From NCBI GenBank assembly GCA_943704415.1, contig CALSCO010001328.1, forward strand, positions 1 through 59,101: a stretch of DNA of 59,101 bases, in the 5' to 3' direction. Under the pieces are notes generated by a model, which was not told the DNA's origin, did no database searches, and saw only the letters and a list, made by a program, of their open reading frames with translations. Below are positions 1 to 13,747 of this stretch, piece by piece. Source of the DNA: Parvularia atlantis (taxonomy: Eukaryota; Opisthokonta; Rotosphaerida). A program made the translations under genes and the position numbers. Position 1 is the first letter of the stretch. Every line of letters begins with the position of its first letter.

Positions 1-120
1 CCCCCCGCTGGCCGCGCGCTCTTGCCTCCTCCCCTTCCCTCCCGCCGGGCTGATCCGCCGCTGCTTGCGCCACCACCGTCCGCGGGGAGACTGACGCTCG
101 CGCGCCGCCGCACGCCGCAG

Positions 121-1981
<1,861 letters not shown>

Positions 1982-2245
1982 CGCGCGCCGGCGGGATATT
2001 TGTTCGGCAGCCCGTTTGAGCACTGATCCAAGCAAGCAACAAAGAAAAAAAAAGACCGTCGCAAAGCTGGGCCGTCCTCCCTTCCCTTTCACGCGTGTAT
2101 GCGTCGCATGTCCCCTTATCGCCCTCTGATCGTCGTTCCCGCTTCCCCCCCCCCTCCCCTCTTCTCCCGGGCGAGTGCCGTTCCCCATGTCGTGCTTTAG
2201 ACCGCACTGGCCGGAAAAAACACAAGAGCACGCAGCGACACGCAG
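1982..2245. other. Spacer between convergent eIF4A and PCGF genes
   Basis: This 264-base stretch holds the two 3' ends. An A-rich run (AAAGAAAAAAAAAG) lies at about 2041-2054, followed by a pyrimidine-rich stretch (about 2133-2165). Both are lower in GC than the coding sequence and probably belong to the 3' UTR and polyadenylation region. I see no gene in it. It is the longest spacer between host genes apart from the fossil region near 48 kb. Confidence 0.5.
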
Positions 2246-3595
2246 CTACAATAGGCCGATGTTGGGGCGGTACTTGAGCACGAGCTGCTCGTTCGGGTCG
2301 ATCGCCCGCGTCTTCTGCACAAACTCGAGCGACAGCTCGGGCCCGAGCACCTCACCGTTGAGGCAAATGTCGAGCTGCGCGCGCGAAGCGTCAGCGCAAG
2401 CCGCACGCGCGCATGGCCGCCGCACGCACGTCGTTCGGCGAGTCGAAGCGCAGCTTGGACAGCAGAAACTTCTTAAGGGTCAGCACGGTCGCCTGCGTTC
2501 GCGTTCGTCCCTTGGCACGTGCGGCGCTCAGCCACCCGCACGCGCACCCTCGCCGACGTCTTGATGTACGGACGGTCGAGCTCCTTCAGCTTGGCCATCT
2601 TCTCCGGCGGGATGCGCTCGTGCGCGTCTTTGTGGCTCATCCTGCGCTGCGCGCTCAGCCCACACCTGCACAACCCCCGTCTGGCACGTACACCCACTGG
2701 TCGTCCAGCTTGAGCACGAACGAAATCTGCTCGTCCGGCCGCTTGGCAAAGCTGCAGAGCAAAGCGCGCGTGCGTCAGCACCGACTCCATGGACACACGC
2801 GCACGTACGCGTCCATGGCAGCGGTCGATGCCGGCGTTACGGCCGGTGTGGCGGTCGTGGCTGCCTTCTTGGCCGCGGCCTCGCCCTCCCCGACTGAGCG
2901 AGCGCGTCAGCTGGGCCACCGTGCATAGCGCGCGCGCACGCACCCTCCGCGTCCGCGGGCCGCTTGAGCCTCTGCCCCTGCTGACCCATGTAGCTCTCGC
3001 GCTCGTCCTCCACGCGCTTCTGCAGGCCCGGCACGAGCTTGTACACAATCGTCTGGATGGCGCTGTCTTTCCTACAGACAAGCGCACGCCGCGCGTCAGC
3101 AACTGTCGCGGCGCGCGCGCGCGCGCGGCTGTCGAACCGCAGCTGCTCGGTCGGGTTTGGCCCGAGCTCCTGCTGGCACATCGGGCAAAAGTCGTTGTCG
3201 CTCAGGAACTTGAAGATGCACGACTTGCAGACTGCGCGCACATCACTCAGTCGCCCGCGCCGGCACGCTCGCGCGCGGCGCACGCACAGGTGTGCATGCA
3301 CTCGGTGATCGTCGTCGCGTCGACCAGGTACCCGTCGCACAGACGGCACGAGATGAACGGCGTTAGCGTCCCGAGCTTGAACGTGATCTGCCGAAGCGCG
3401 TCAACGCCCACCGCGCCGCACGCGCCGCCGCCGCCGCCGCACCTGCCGCCCGTCCTGGATGACGGGGATGTACGTGTCGCGCGCGCCGTCGCCGTCGTCG
3501 TCGGCGTCGGCGTCGTCCGCGGCCTCATCCGCGGCCTCGGCCGTGGCCTCGTCCTCGTCGCGCGCGGCAGGCGTCGCGTCCTCAACCGCGGCCAT
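2246..3595 (-). CDS. PCGF: Polycomb group RING finger protein (PCGF family, RING + RAWUL)
   Basis: Probable PRC1 subunit that pairs with RING1 to monoubiquitinate histone H2A in the nucleus. The chosen ATG at 3595 starts [16 protein letters not shown] and an acidic Asp/Glu/Ala tract. Spliced exons then give [19 protein letters not shown], a C3HC4 RING finger ([20 protein letters not shown], then [10 protein letters not shown], then [10 protein letters not shown]), and the typical PCGF segment [17 protein letters not shown]. The C-terminus is a RAWUL ubiquitin-like fold with [18 protein letters not shown] and ending [14 protein letters not shown]. The stop is TAG at 2246-2248. The RING plus RAWUL order is diagnostic of PCGF/BMI1 proteins. 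I cannot place it in a PCGF1-6 subgroup. Its start lies 36 bp from that of RRP9. The family is missing from most fungi, which is informative about the lineage. Confidence 0.88.
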
Positions 3596-3610
3596 GCTTC
3601 CGTGACAGCA

Positions 3611-3620
3611 GCCACGTGGC
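3611..3620. promoter_or_regulatory. Palindromic G-box (GCCACGTGGC) in a 36-bp divergent promoter
   Basis: A perfect 10-base palindrome with a CACGTG core sits in the middle of the only 36 bases between the PCGF and RRP9 start codons. CACGTG is bound by bHLH and some bZIP factors. A symmetric site is well placed to act on both genes. Binding is inferred, not shown. Confidence 0.45.
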
Positions 3621-3631
3621 CGGCAAGAAGC

Positions 3632-5945
3632 ATGACCGGCGACCCGTTCTTCAAGCGCGGGCGGCGCAGTGGGGCCGGCGCGGGCGGCGGGCGCAAGCGG
3701 TCGGACGCGCCGGATGGTGGCGGGTCGCGCGGCAAGCGCAGGAGACGCGCCGAACCCGACGACGACGGCGCCGAGCTCGACGCGACGACCTACAACGCCG
3801 CGGCCGACGCGCTCGACGGCGACGACGCGGACGGGGCGGGCGCGGGCGGCGTGCACCGCAGCACGTTCCTGGCCGAGGAGCTCGGTGCGGGCGGGCACCG
3901 CGCTGTGACGTGCTGCGCGCGTGGCTGACGGCGCTCAGGCGCACCTGCACGCGCACACGGCGGCGACGACGACGCAGACGGCGACAGCGACGACGGCGAG
4001 ACCGCGGCAGAGAAGCGCGTGCGCATCGCGAAGCAGTACATCGACCGGCTGCAGCAGACGCAGGGCACGCCCCGTCGCGCGCACGGGAAGCGTGCCGCTG
4101 CTGACGCGCGCGCGCAATCGGACGGCAGGCCGTGTGGACGACGTCGATGCGGCAGAGATCGACCGCGAAAACATTGCCGCGCGCCTGCGCCAGGACGCGG
4201 TGCGCGCCCCGCGCCGGCCGTGCCCTGAGCGTGTGCTGACACCGCGCGTGCGGCAGCTGCTCGTGACCGGCAAGCTCAAGCAGGAGCTGGCAGACAAGGT
4301 GCGCAGTCGTGCCCGCCGCCGGTCCCGCGACCGCTTACACAGCGCGGCGCGGCAGATCGCGGGCGCGCTCGACGTCGACGGCAGCCGCTTCCTGCGCGGC
4401 CACCGGCTCGCACTCACGGCGGTGGTGGTCGCGGCCGACGAAAAGGTCGCGTTCACCGCGTCCAAGGAGGGGCTGATCATCAAGTGTACGGCGCCGCTGT
4501 TGCCGCCGCCGACCGGCACCTGACCGTGCGCGCGGCAGGGGATCTCGCGACGGGCCAGCGCCTGATAAAGCTGGCGGCGTTTGCCAACAAGGCCGAGCGC
4601 CGCAAGGACCGGCACACGGACCACGTCGTCGCCCTCGCGCTGTCGTCCGATGGGCGATTCCTGGTGCGCTCGCGCAAGCGAGCGTGCTCGCTGCGGCTCG
4701 CACGCTCACCCCACAGCAAGGCGTCGGGCGGCCTCGACAAGGTCATCCACGTGTGGGACGCCGCCGACCTGACGCATCGCGGCGCCTTCCCGCAGCACCG
4801 CGGGCCCATCTCAGTGCGTTTACGCGCGCTGGCAGCCGCGCGTGCTGATCGTGAGCGGCGCCAGGGCCTCGTCTTTCGCCAGGGGTCGCACCAGCTGTAC
4901 TCGGCGTCGCACGACCGCACGCTCAAGACGTTTGACCTGGACCAAATGGCCTTCATCGAAACCCTGTGCGTGCGCGGTCCCTGTCTGGCTGGCACGGCAG
5001 CTGACGACGCGTTGGCGCGCCGCCAGTTACGGCCACCAGGAGACCGTGACTGCGATCGACTGCCTCGCGCGCGAGCGCTGCGTGTCTGCGGGCGGGCGGG
5101 ACCGGTGCGACCTGCGGCGCCTCGCAGCAGCGGCGCTAACGACGGCGCTTTCGCAGCACCGCGCGGCTGTGGAAGATTGCGGAAGAGTCGCAGCTCGTCT
5201 TCCGCGGCCAGGCCGGCTCGATGGACGCCATCCGCCTGATCAATGACGAGTATTTTCTGACGGGCGACGACGCCGGGTGCGTGCGCCAACGCGCTTGTGA
5301 CGCACAGAAGCACGCTCATGTACGCGCGCACGGACACAGCGCCCTGAGCCTCTGGAGCGTCAACAAGAAGAAGCCGGTGGCGCAGGTGCCACAGGCGCAC
5401 GGCCCGGGGCACTGGATCGTCTCACTCGCCACAATCCCCTTTGCGGACGTAGTCGCGACCGGTGCGCGCCGCCCGCACCGCGCCCCGCCCGCACCGCGCC
5501 CTGGCGGCTCACACGCGCAACAGGGTCTTCGGACGGCTTCGTGCGTCTGTGGAAGGTCTCGAGCGCGCGCGCGAACATCGAGCTCGTGGGCCAGATCACG
5601 CAGCCGGGCTTCGTCAACGCGCTGTGCTTCGCGCCGTCCGGCAAGCTGCTGCTCGTCGCCACGGGCCAGGAGCACCGCATGGGCCGGTGGCAGCGCCTGC
5701 CCGAGGGCAAAAACCTCCTGCGCATCGTCCCCATTCGGCTCGCGGGCACGACCGTGCTCTCGGCCGCCTCCGCGGTGCCTGCGGTCGACGACCACCACGT
5801 CGAGGCCGCCGAGGCACCGCGCCCGGCAGCAGCAGCAGCAGCGCCAAACGGCACCGGCAAGGGCAAGGGCCACGGCAAGCGGCCAGCACCAGCCGCGCGC
5901 AAGCACAATCCCGCAGCCGGCCTGGGCGCAGTTCGCTTGTTATGA
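3632..5945 (+). CDS. RRP9: U3 snoRNP protein Rrp9/U3-55K (WD40)
   Basis: U3 snoRNA-binding WD40 protein of the nucleolar small-subunit processome, needed for 18S rRNA processing. It starts ATG at 3632 with [14 protein letters not shown] and a basic, acidic-patched N-terminus ([17 protein letters not shown]). Spliced exons give WD repeats: [21 protein letters not shown]...[84 protein letters not shown] and [11 protein letters not shown]. The C-terminal [28 protein letters not shown] is typical of Rrp9. A low-complexity Ala/Lys/Gly tail ends at TGA 5943-5945. About eight short introns are present; one donor follows DDAG and one joins IIK to W. The 3' end faces the Rho-GEF gene, with 49 bases between stop codons. 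Confidence 0.92.
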
Positions 5946-5994
5946 ATGGATTGCGGCGGCGGGCGAGCTGTACAACGGCTGCACAACAGAAACC

Positions 5995-8900
5995 TCACAG
6001 CCAAAAGTTGCGACGCGCGACCTGCGCCATCGCCGCGTGGGTGAGCGCCTCGATCCACACGTCCATGTACTCGCGCGTGTCGGCCTGGAGCAGGTACGGC
6101 TTGGCGATCGTCGACGGGTGCACGACCTGAAAGACGTAGTTTTTCTTCGTGTTCTGGCGCCCGCGCGCCCTCACTCTGAGCCGCCCGCACACGCCGCACG
6201 CCGCCGACGCGCGCACCTTCAGCTCGGCCACCTGGTACGACGGCATCATCACCATGCCCATCGCCTTGGCCTCGGGCTTGTCGGCCGCGAAGTAGTACAG
6301 GCAAAAGTCCTTGAGCACAAACCACCGCAGCTTCCAGTGCGCCATCCCGACCGTCTTCAGCTTGAGCCACCCGTCAAACTCGGGCTCCTTCAGCTGCGAC
6401 AGCGTCATGTTGGGCACGGGCGGCTGGACCGCTGCGTCAGCTCGGCCGTGCACGCCGCGCGCCCGTCGACACGCGCACCTCCACAAACCGTCCGGTGCTG
6501 GGCAGCGGCTTGGCGTGCGTGTCCTCGGCTGCCGCGCGCAGGAAGGTCAGCGACCGCAGCACGGAGCGGCGCCGCGTGACGTGCCTCGTCGTTGCTGCGG
6601 CGGCGACGTCGCGAGGGGCGCGATCGTGTCGGGCGAGACGTCGGACGAGCTGCGCGTGTGAAAGCGCGACTGGCCCACGCGGCCGATGGGCCGGCCCAGC
6701 GTCGTGCCCGACTGTGCGCGCGGCACCGTCGTGCTTGTGCGCGCCTGTGCGCTGTCGCCTGCGCTCTCGGCCGCCGCGGCAGTCGCCGGCACCACCGCGC
6801 CGGACGACTCTGTCGTTGGCGTTCTCTATCCACGCGCGCGCAATGAGTACGCGCAGCACGGCTCCCCGGCAGCCCGCCGCGCACCCTCTCGCCAGCGTCA
6901 GACGGCTGCAGCGCACTCATCGTCTCGGCTGCGTGCGGCGCCGCGCTGTGTTGGTATCGCGCAGCGGCGCGGGGTCGACGTGCGCACCGAGCAGGCCCAT
7001 GCGGCGGAAGTCGCTGATCCACGCGCGCTTCTCCTGCGTCGAGTCGGCCTGGAGCAGAATGGTGCCGATAGCCTTGCCGGACACGAGAAAGATGTTGTCG
7101 GCACCTGCGAGCCGTTGTGAGCCGCGATACAACCACCGCGACGTCAAGGCCCCACCTATCCCGTTGTTGCCGTCGGGGACGTTGCGCACGCGGAAGTCGT
7201 CGTACAGCAGCGGGTCGACTTGCACCGCGAGCGACACCCCTGGCCCGCCTGCCACATGCACAGCCGTCAGCGTTCTCGCCCGGCCCAGGCACGGCAACGC
7301 GAGCGCACTTGAGCCGCGCAGCATCGCCATGGACCGGCGCGGCGACGCAACCTCGGAGGCCACCGAGGGCTGTGCGTTGCGCCGTCAGCTGCGCACCCCT
7401 AGCCGTGCAGAGTGCACCTGCGACCGGCAAAACAGGAGCATATCCGACAAGAGGATCACGTGCAGCTGGTCGGGCTTCTTGGCCCCGGCCTTGTCGCGCG
7501 TGAGCGACTGCGCGCGGGCCGCGTGGTCAGTTGCGGACGGAGCTGAGCGACGCGCGTGCCTTTGATTTGAGCCGGATGCGGCCGAGGTTGCCCTCGCGCA
7601 CGAGGTACCGCTCGCGCCCCTGCGCGTCCGTGGCCGGGTTGACGAGCGACAGCGACTGCCGCACGACCGCGCGTGAGCTGTGCGCGCACGTGCTGCCGCC
7701 AGCGCCCACCTTGCCGAGCTTGCCCCAGTCAAGCTGCTCCTCCAGCTCGTAGACGCGCTCGAGATCGTCGCCGACCTTGGCGTACTGATTGACGACGTCG
7801 ATGATCTGAGCGACGGGTGCGTCCGTCGTCAGCCGTCGCCGCCGCTACGTGTGCCCCCTTGCGCGCCTTGGTGAGCTCGTTCAGCGCCGTGTTGGCGTTG
7901 TAGTAGTCCGGGTGGCGCGCGTCCGTCACACGCATCAGGTTCTGCAGTCGCGTCAGCACGCACGTCGATGATCGCGACCCGCACCTTGATCAGCAGCGGG
8001 TACTTGGTGATGCGCTGCATCGGCAGGAGCAGGAACGTCGCCAGCCCGAGCTTGCGGCACTCCTTGTAGCCCTCGCACATCTGTGTTGCGCGGGTCGCTA
8101 AGCGCGCGCCGCTCCCAGCCCGGCGCGTGCCCGCACCTCCAGGTGCGACCGCACGAGCGCACTCGACGCCTTGGCGTTGCCGAGCTCGCGCATCGCGCGC
8201 TTCTGGTTCCCGCAGTAGTCGGCGTAGACCTGGAAGGCCTTGACCTGGCGCGCCAACGGAGGCCGGGCACGTCACGACACAGCAGCGAGGTGCATGTCCG
8301 CGCGAGACGCACGTGCTTGAGGAAGATGTCGCAGATCATGCGCACGGTCGGCCACTGCTCCTTCTGGCGCGCCTTGAGGTCCTGTGCGGCGCCCGCGGCC
8401 GTAAGCACGCGGGCATGCACTGCGCAGGCCGAGCGCGCACCGCGAAGAACGCCGTGTTGACCTTGAACAGCACCTGGATGTTCGCGAAGATCGCCTGCAG
8501 CTGTGGGCGCTTGAACGTGCGGTCGTCGATCATGGCTGACATCGGGTTGAGGAACAGCTGTCCGAGCGCGTCAGCATGGGCCGCTGCGTCGAGCGCCTGC
8601 GGCGGCACGCACGCGGATGACCAGGTCCAGGTCCGCGGCGTAGGCCTCCTCCGTCGCCAGCAGCTCAAAGATGACCTCCTGGCGCGCTTGCTCCTGCAGA
8701 CGCGCACACGCGCGTCAGCCACTCGGCAGACAGGCGCACACAGCACGCGCGCGCGCTTTTTCCGACAGCGTGCTCAGCACGCCCGACACGCCCGGCTGGT
8801 GGCGCCACAGGAGCTGCGTGTCGGCCTTGAGCAGGATCGGCGCAGTGTCGTCGTCCTGAGCAGCCCGCGAGTGAGGCGGCGACATACTCGGCAGCGCGCG

Positions 8901-11547
8901 CACCAACACAGCAGAGACCGGACGAGCCGCTGGTGGCGCCGGCTCGCTCGCCTGCAATGGCGCCGCGGACGCTGCTGGCGGGGCCGGGGCTGACCCCGTG
9001 CCGTTCGGGGTCGCTGCGGCTGCGGCGAGCGCAGCCGCGGCAGCTGCAGCAGCCGCCTTGCGCGCCTGCAACGATCGTGCCGCTCAGTGAGCACACGCGA
9101 CCGGCTCACGGCGGTGCTTGCCTTTGCCTCGGCCTCCATCGCCTGCCGGTGCGCCTCAGCTTCGGCGGCCAGGCGCGCGGCCTCGGCGGCTGCGGCGGCC
9201 TCGCGCGCCTCATCGACGGTCGACTTGAGCGTCAGATTCTCGTGCTGCATCTGCTCGCATGCGGACCACGTCAGCGACCGCTCGGTCGACGCGAGGCGGG
9301 CGCGAGCGTGTGCCTGGATCAGACGCGACTCAAGCTCGCGGATGCGCTGCTCGCTCGACTTCCACAGCCGCTCGTTCTGCTCGGCGCGCACCTCTGCGTC
9401 CTCGATCTTCTTCTCAAGCTATTTGCGGCGACGCTCAGGCGACGTGCGCGCACGCGTGGCGCGAGCGTCTTGCGCACGTCGTGGATAAACTCAGCCGTGC
9501 GCTCCTGATCCTTGACGTGCGCGACCACCTCCGTCTTGAGGATCTCCTGCAGCTCGTCGACCTGCGCGCGCACGCGCCGTCAGCGCACGTGCTGCAGCCG
9601 TCCGTGCCTGCAAACCTCGGCCCGGAGCGAGCGGATGATGACCTCGGTGTTGGCCGGCGGCGCCGACGACGTGTGCAGGCTGTCCGACTCGGTGTCTGCG
9701 GCGTGCAGGGGTGGGTGGGCAGTGAGCTTGCTACACGCCATGGCATGGCATACGACCGGCACGCACAGCGCAGGTGCGACCACATCTCGTCGTCGTCCGA
9801 CTCGTCCTCGTCCTCCTCCTCCGACAGGATCATCATCGACGTCGTCTTGGACAGCAGGCGCGACACGAGTTCGTCCGACACGTTGTCCTCCAGGAACGGC
9901 TCGTGCCGGCTGCGGTGCGGAGCGCGTGAGTACCGAGGGTGCACAGGGCCCGCGCCACCTGCGCACCCGTCCGCAAGGTCGGCCTCGCTCTGCGTCGGCG
10001 ACATGAGCGACTCGGTCGACGGCAGCGACGGCAGCGACGGCGCTGACGCCACGGTCGATGCGTCCGGCTCGGCAATGGTTACCTTGAGCAGCGGCGTGCG
10101 CGGAGTCCTGGGCGCGCGGTCGGCCGCAGCCTGCGTATTTCACTGGCATCAGTCTGCGCCACCGCTCGCGACAGCACCCCCGGCTGACCTCTTCGGCTGC
10201 TGGTGCCGTCTCGGCGGGCGGCTCCGCTGCCGGTGGCGGCGGTTGCTCCTCCACAGGCGGCTGTTGTGGTGGCGGCTGCTGTACTGCAGGTGGCGGCTGC
10301 GGGGCGGGCTGTGACGGTGCGGGCGCTGGCTCGGGCTCCGGAAAGGGCTGGCAGGCACGGCGGCTGAGCGACCGTGCCGCGTTGTGCCGTGCAGATGCGC
10401 ACCTCGCTCTCCTCGGCGTACATCGTGTACCGGTGCAGGCCGTCGTCGCTCCGCGAGTCGCCGAGCACGTACATGGACTTGATCTGCTGCTGCCTTGGTC
10501 GGGCCGCGTCTGCTTGCGGAAGCGCGCGGGTGAGCGGCTTCGGCGCGGCGGCAAGGGCGAGCGGCACCCTTGCGCGCCGGCGCCGGCGCCGGCTCGTCAA
10601 CCCGCTCCATCTTGGACAGCAGGCTGCGGTCGAGTGGGTGCACCTCAATGCCGTCGGCCGTCTTCTGCTGCGGCGGGCCCGCGCGGCGTCGGCGACGCGG
10701 CCGGCGCGCGCGGAGGCGCACCTTGGGCTTGCCGGTGGCCGACAGGAAGTTGACGTCGAACGACGCCGTGCCGTACTGCTCGTACTCGACCTGGCGCGCC
10801 TGTCTCAGCGAGCTCGCCGTCGACGCAGCGCACGCACCTCGACGTAGCCCGTGTCGACCATCTTGCGCAGGACCTGCAGCGTGCGCAGGACCTTGAGCTT
10901 GTTGAGGCCCTCCATCAGGTCGTCGGGCTCGAACAGGTCGACGTCCTTCACGCCGATGAGCTTGCACGCGGCGAGGAAGCTGCGCGTCGCGTCCGCGTCA
11001 GTCACTGGCTCACCACGCTCTCGCGGCCGCGCGGACCAGCGGATGTTCTCGATCGACTGGAACAGGTTGGTCATGCGCGCCTCCTTGAGCGGGTACTTGT
11101 ACAGGCCCTCGAGGCGCCCGATGACGGACGGGTCGATCGTGCTGCGGCGTCGCTGTCACGGTGAGGCGCGGCTGTGCGCACACACAACGGGGCGCCGCGC
11201 ACCGGGCGATCGCGCACAGCACATAGCCGCTGCGCAGCGACGTGAGCAGGTCGGTCTCGCTCGGCGGGCGGTTGAGGAAGCGCTCGATCCTGCGGCGTCG
11301 TCGTCGGCGGCGGCGTGTGGACGCGTGGGAGCACCGCGCGGGCGCACCAGGCCGCGTAGTCGCCCGCCTGGCGGGTGTAGAGCACCTCCTTCTTCTCCTC
11401 GATGTTGCGCACGAGCACCGAGTCGTTGCGGCGGCGCAGGCGCGCGCCCGACGACGCCGTCGTCGTCGGCAGCAGCCGCGGGCCGTCGTCGTCGTCGTCG
11501 TCGCCGCCCGCGAGCGGCGCGAACGTGGTCGTGCCGCTCTGCATCAT
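5995..11547 (-). CDS. Rho-type guanine nucleotide exchange factor, CH-DH-PH-PH
   Basis: Predicted activator of Rho/Rac/Cdc42 GTPases at the membrane or cortex. The start MMQSGTTTFAPLAGG at 11547 is followed by an acidic run. Next is a calponin-homology domain (about 10880-11450): DYAAWCA, RIERFLNRPPSETDLLTSL, MTNLFQSIENIRW, then FLAACKLIGVKDVDLFEP. A proline-rich linker, an acidic Ser/Glu/Asp tract and long coiled-coil stretches (about 9050-9620) follow. The DH domain (about 7760-8720) has EQARQEVIFELLATEEAYAA and LATFLLLPMQRITKYPLLIK, the most conserved DH helix. PH1 lies at about 6990-7700 (LHVILLSDMLLFCRS; QEKRAWISDF). A second PH at the C-terminus has EFDGWLKLKTVGMAHWKLRW and ends RRNFWL-TGA. 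Vav, alpha/beta-PIX and Cdc24 also combine CH with DH-PH, but I do not recognise this exact order. Exon joins in the linker are uncertain. Confidence 0.85.
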
Positions 11548-11757
11548 CGCGAGCTATTTCGGGCGGCGTGAGACGCGCGTTTCAGCCGCCTCTACACGCC
11601 CGCGCGCGTGCGAGGCAGGCTAGGGTGTGTGCGGGCGCGTGCGAGGCGCGGAGGTGGCGCGCGTGGCCGCAGCGGGACGTGCGTGCGGAAAGGGCAGTAG
11701 ACGCGTCAAACGGCGCAGCGACGCCCCGTCGGTGAAGCTAGACATGCGACGGCCAGC
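11548..11757. other. Divergent promoter between Rho-GEF and YGR210C-type GTPase
   Basis: These 210 bases separate two start codons that read away from each other, which makes this the widest divergent promoter in the window. It is GC-rich with purine-rich stretches. I see no TATA box, no clear palindrome and no open frame with recognisable content. Confidence 0.4.
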
Positions 11758-13729
11758 ATGGCCGCTACCGTGACACTCGCGTGCGTCGGCAAGCCGAGCG
11801 CCGGCAAGAGCTCGTTCCTCAACGCGACGACGGACGTGACGGCCAAGGTGGGTGCGTGGCGCGGGCTGCAACAGCGATGCACGTCGCTGCAATGCGTGCG
11901 CGCTCCCAGGCAACTACCCGTTCACAACGATCGAGCCCAACCACGGCGTGACCTACTACCCGACCGAGTGCCCCTGCCGCCGCTTCGGCAAGACGGAGCT
12001 GTGTGAGCCGCGCTACGGCACGTCCGGCCGTGTGGCAGCGCGGTGCGGGCGGACGCTGACGGCGCCGCGCCAGGGCGATGCGTCGGCGGCAAGCGTTTCG
12101 TCCCGGTCAAGATGATCGACGTCGCGGGGCTCGTGCCGGGCGCGCACGAGGGCAAGGTGCAGCGGGCGCTCGCTGCTCGTGCGCAGGCTGAGCGATGCGC
12201 GCCGATCGGCAGGGCCTCGGGAACCAGTTCCTGGACGACCTGCGCCACGCCGACGCGCTGATCCACGTGGTCGACGTGAGCGGCACAACGAACGAGAAGG
12301 GCGAGGCCACGGTGGGATACGACCCGATCAACGACATCGACTGGCTACGCAGCGAGATCCACAGGCGCGGCGCGTGCGCGGCGCTCGCGGGCGCTCGGCT
12401 GACTCTGCGCCGCGATCGCACGCCTCAGCTGGATCTACAACAACCTCAAGGGGCGGTGGTCAGGCATCGTGCGGCGGCACATCGCGACCAGTGCGCGCGC
12501 CCGCAAACACACCCGTGCCGCTGCTGAGCGACCGGGCGCAGAAAACACGCCCGCAGAGACGTTCCAGGCGCAGTTGAGCGGGTACGGCGCCAACCACGCG
12601 ATGATCCTGCGCTTCTGCGACAAAGTCTGGTCGCTCCCCGCACCTCGCACGCCGCTGACGCGAGCACGCGCCAGGCCTTTGAGCGCCTCGGCAACAAGGC
12701 GCTCGACACCTGGGACGACAGCGACCTGCACACGGCCGTGGACGCGTTCCTGGACGTGCGCTTCCCGACCGTCGTGGTTCGTGCGCTGCGGCGTCGCGAG
12801 CTGCAGCTGACGTGTGTGCTTGCGCCAGGCCTGCAACAAAATCGACCTGCCTGACGCCGACAAGAACATCACCAAGCTCGTCAAGAAGTACGACGAGGTG
12901 CGCACCGCCCCCGTCGGCCACGCACGACGCCGACGGCCCCCCCCCCCCCGCGCGCGCGCGCCCAGTCGATGCTCGTGTTTACGAGTGCGCTGAGCGAGAT
13001 CTTCCTGCGCAAGCTGGCCAAGACCGGCTACATCCGCTACGAGGAGGGCTCCGACGACTTTCGGACGGCGGACGACGCGAAGGAGGTGTGGCGTGCGGCG
13101 TGATACGCACGTCACACGGCCTTATGCGGCCGTGCCACGCGTAGACAGCCGGTGCTGCGCCGCTCAAGCCGCTCGACGAGAAGAACAAGGGACGATTGGA
13201 GAAGATCCGCGGTGCGTCGTGCGCGCGCCGTGCACGTTCACGCGGCTGAGCGAGTCTGCAGACCTCGTCCTGTACCGGTACGGCTCGACGGGCACGCAAG
13301 AGGCGATTAGCCGCGCGGTCGAGAGCCTGGGCATGCTGCCCGTGTACCCCGTGCGCAACATCAACAACTTCACGTCGGACGCGTACGTGCGCCCGCGCGG
13401 CGCGTGCGGCACCGCTGACGGGATGCGCGCGCGCCAGCGGGCAAGTGCGGACCGGGCGAGTGTTCCGCGACTGCTACCTAGTGCGGCAGGGCACGACAGT
13501 ACGGGACCTCGTGCGCATGCTGCCCGGTGCGTGGCCTTAGCCGGGCGGGGGCCGAGGTGGGGCGCTACTTACAGGTCGGCCGGGCGCAGGGGACATGGAG
13601 CGCTTCTACAACGGCGCCGAGACCGTCGGCGGCATCCAGATCAGCGACGACGAGGTGATCATGCGCGAGCGCAACATCATTGCCTTCCGCTTTGGGCAGT
13701 ATGCGCAGAACGATCTAGATGGCAGCTAA
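11758..13729 (+). CDS. YGR210C-type Obg/YchF-related GTPase with TGS domain
   Basis: P-loop GTPase of the Obg-HflX group, subgroup like yeast YGR210C and archaeal relatives; its cellular role is unclear but probably ribosome-linked. The start is [20 protein letters not shown] (G1 = GKPSAGKSS). Switch I is [20 protein letters not shown] with a family-typical Cys-rich patch ([17 protein letters not shown]). G3 is [12 protein letters not shown], then [20 protein letters not shown], and G4 is [11 protein letters not shown]. Later come [24 protein letters not shown] and [22 protein letters not shown]-terminal TGS domain has [20 protein letters not shown] and IISFRFG-like [18 protein letters not shown] is at 13727-13729. 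It has about nine introns; one holds a 13-C run (12937-12949). Only 18 bases separate its stop from the sirtuin stop. This subgroup is known mainly from fungi, protists and archaea, and is absent from animals as far as I recall. Confidence 0.9.
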
Positions 13730-13747
13730 TCATGAACGTGTGCACTG

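Noticed and set aside
2789-3928. A long plus-strand open frame crossing the PCGF gene.
   Set aside because: GC-rich coding DNA leaves long open shadows. Only its 3' end (from ATG 3632) matches a protein (RRP9); the rest is antisense to PCGF exons.
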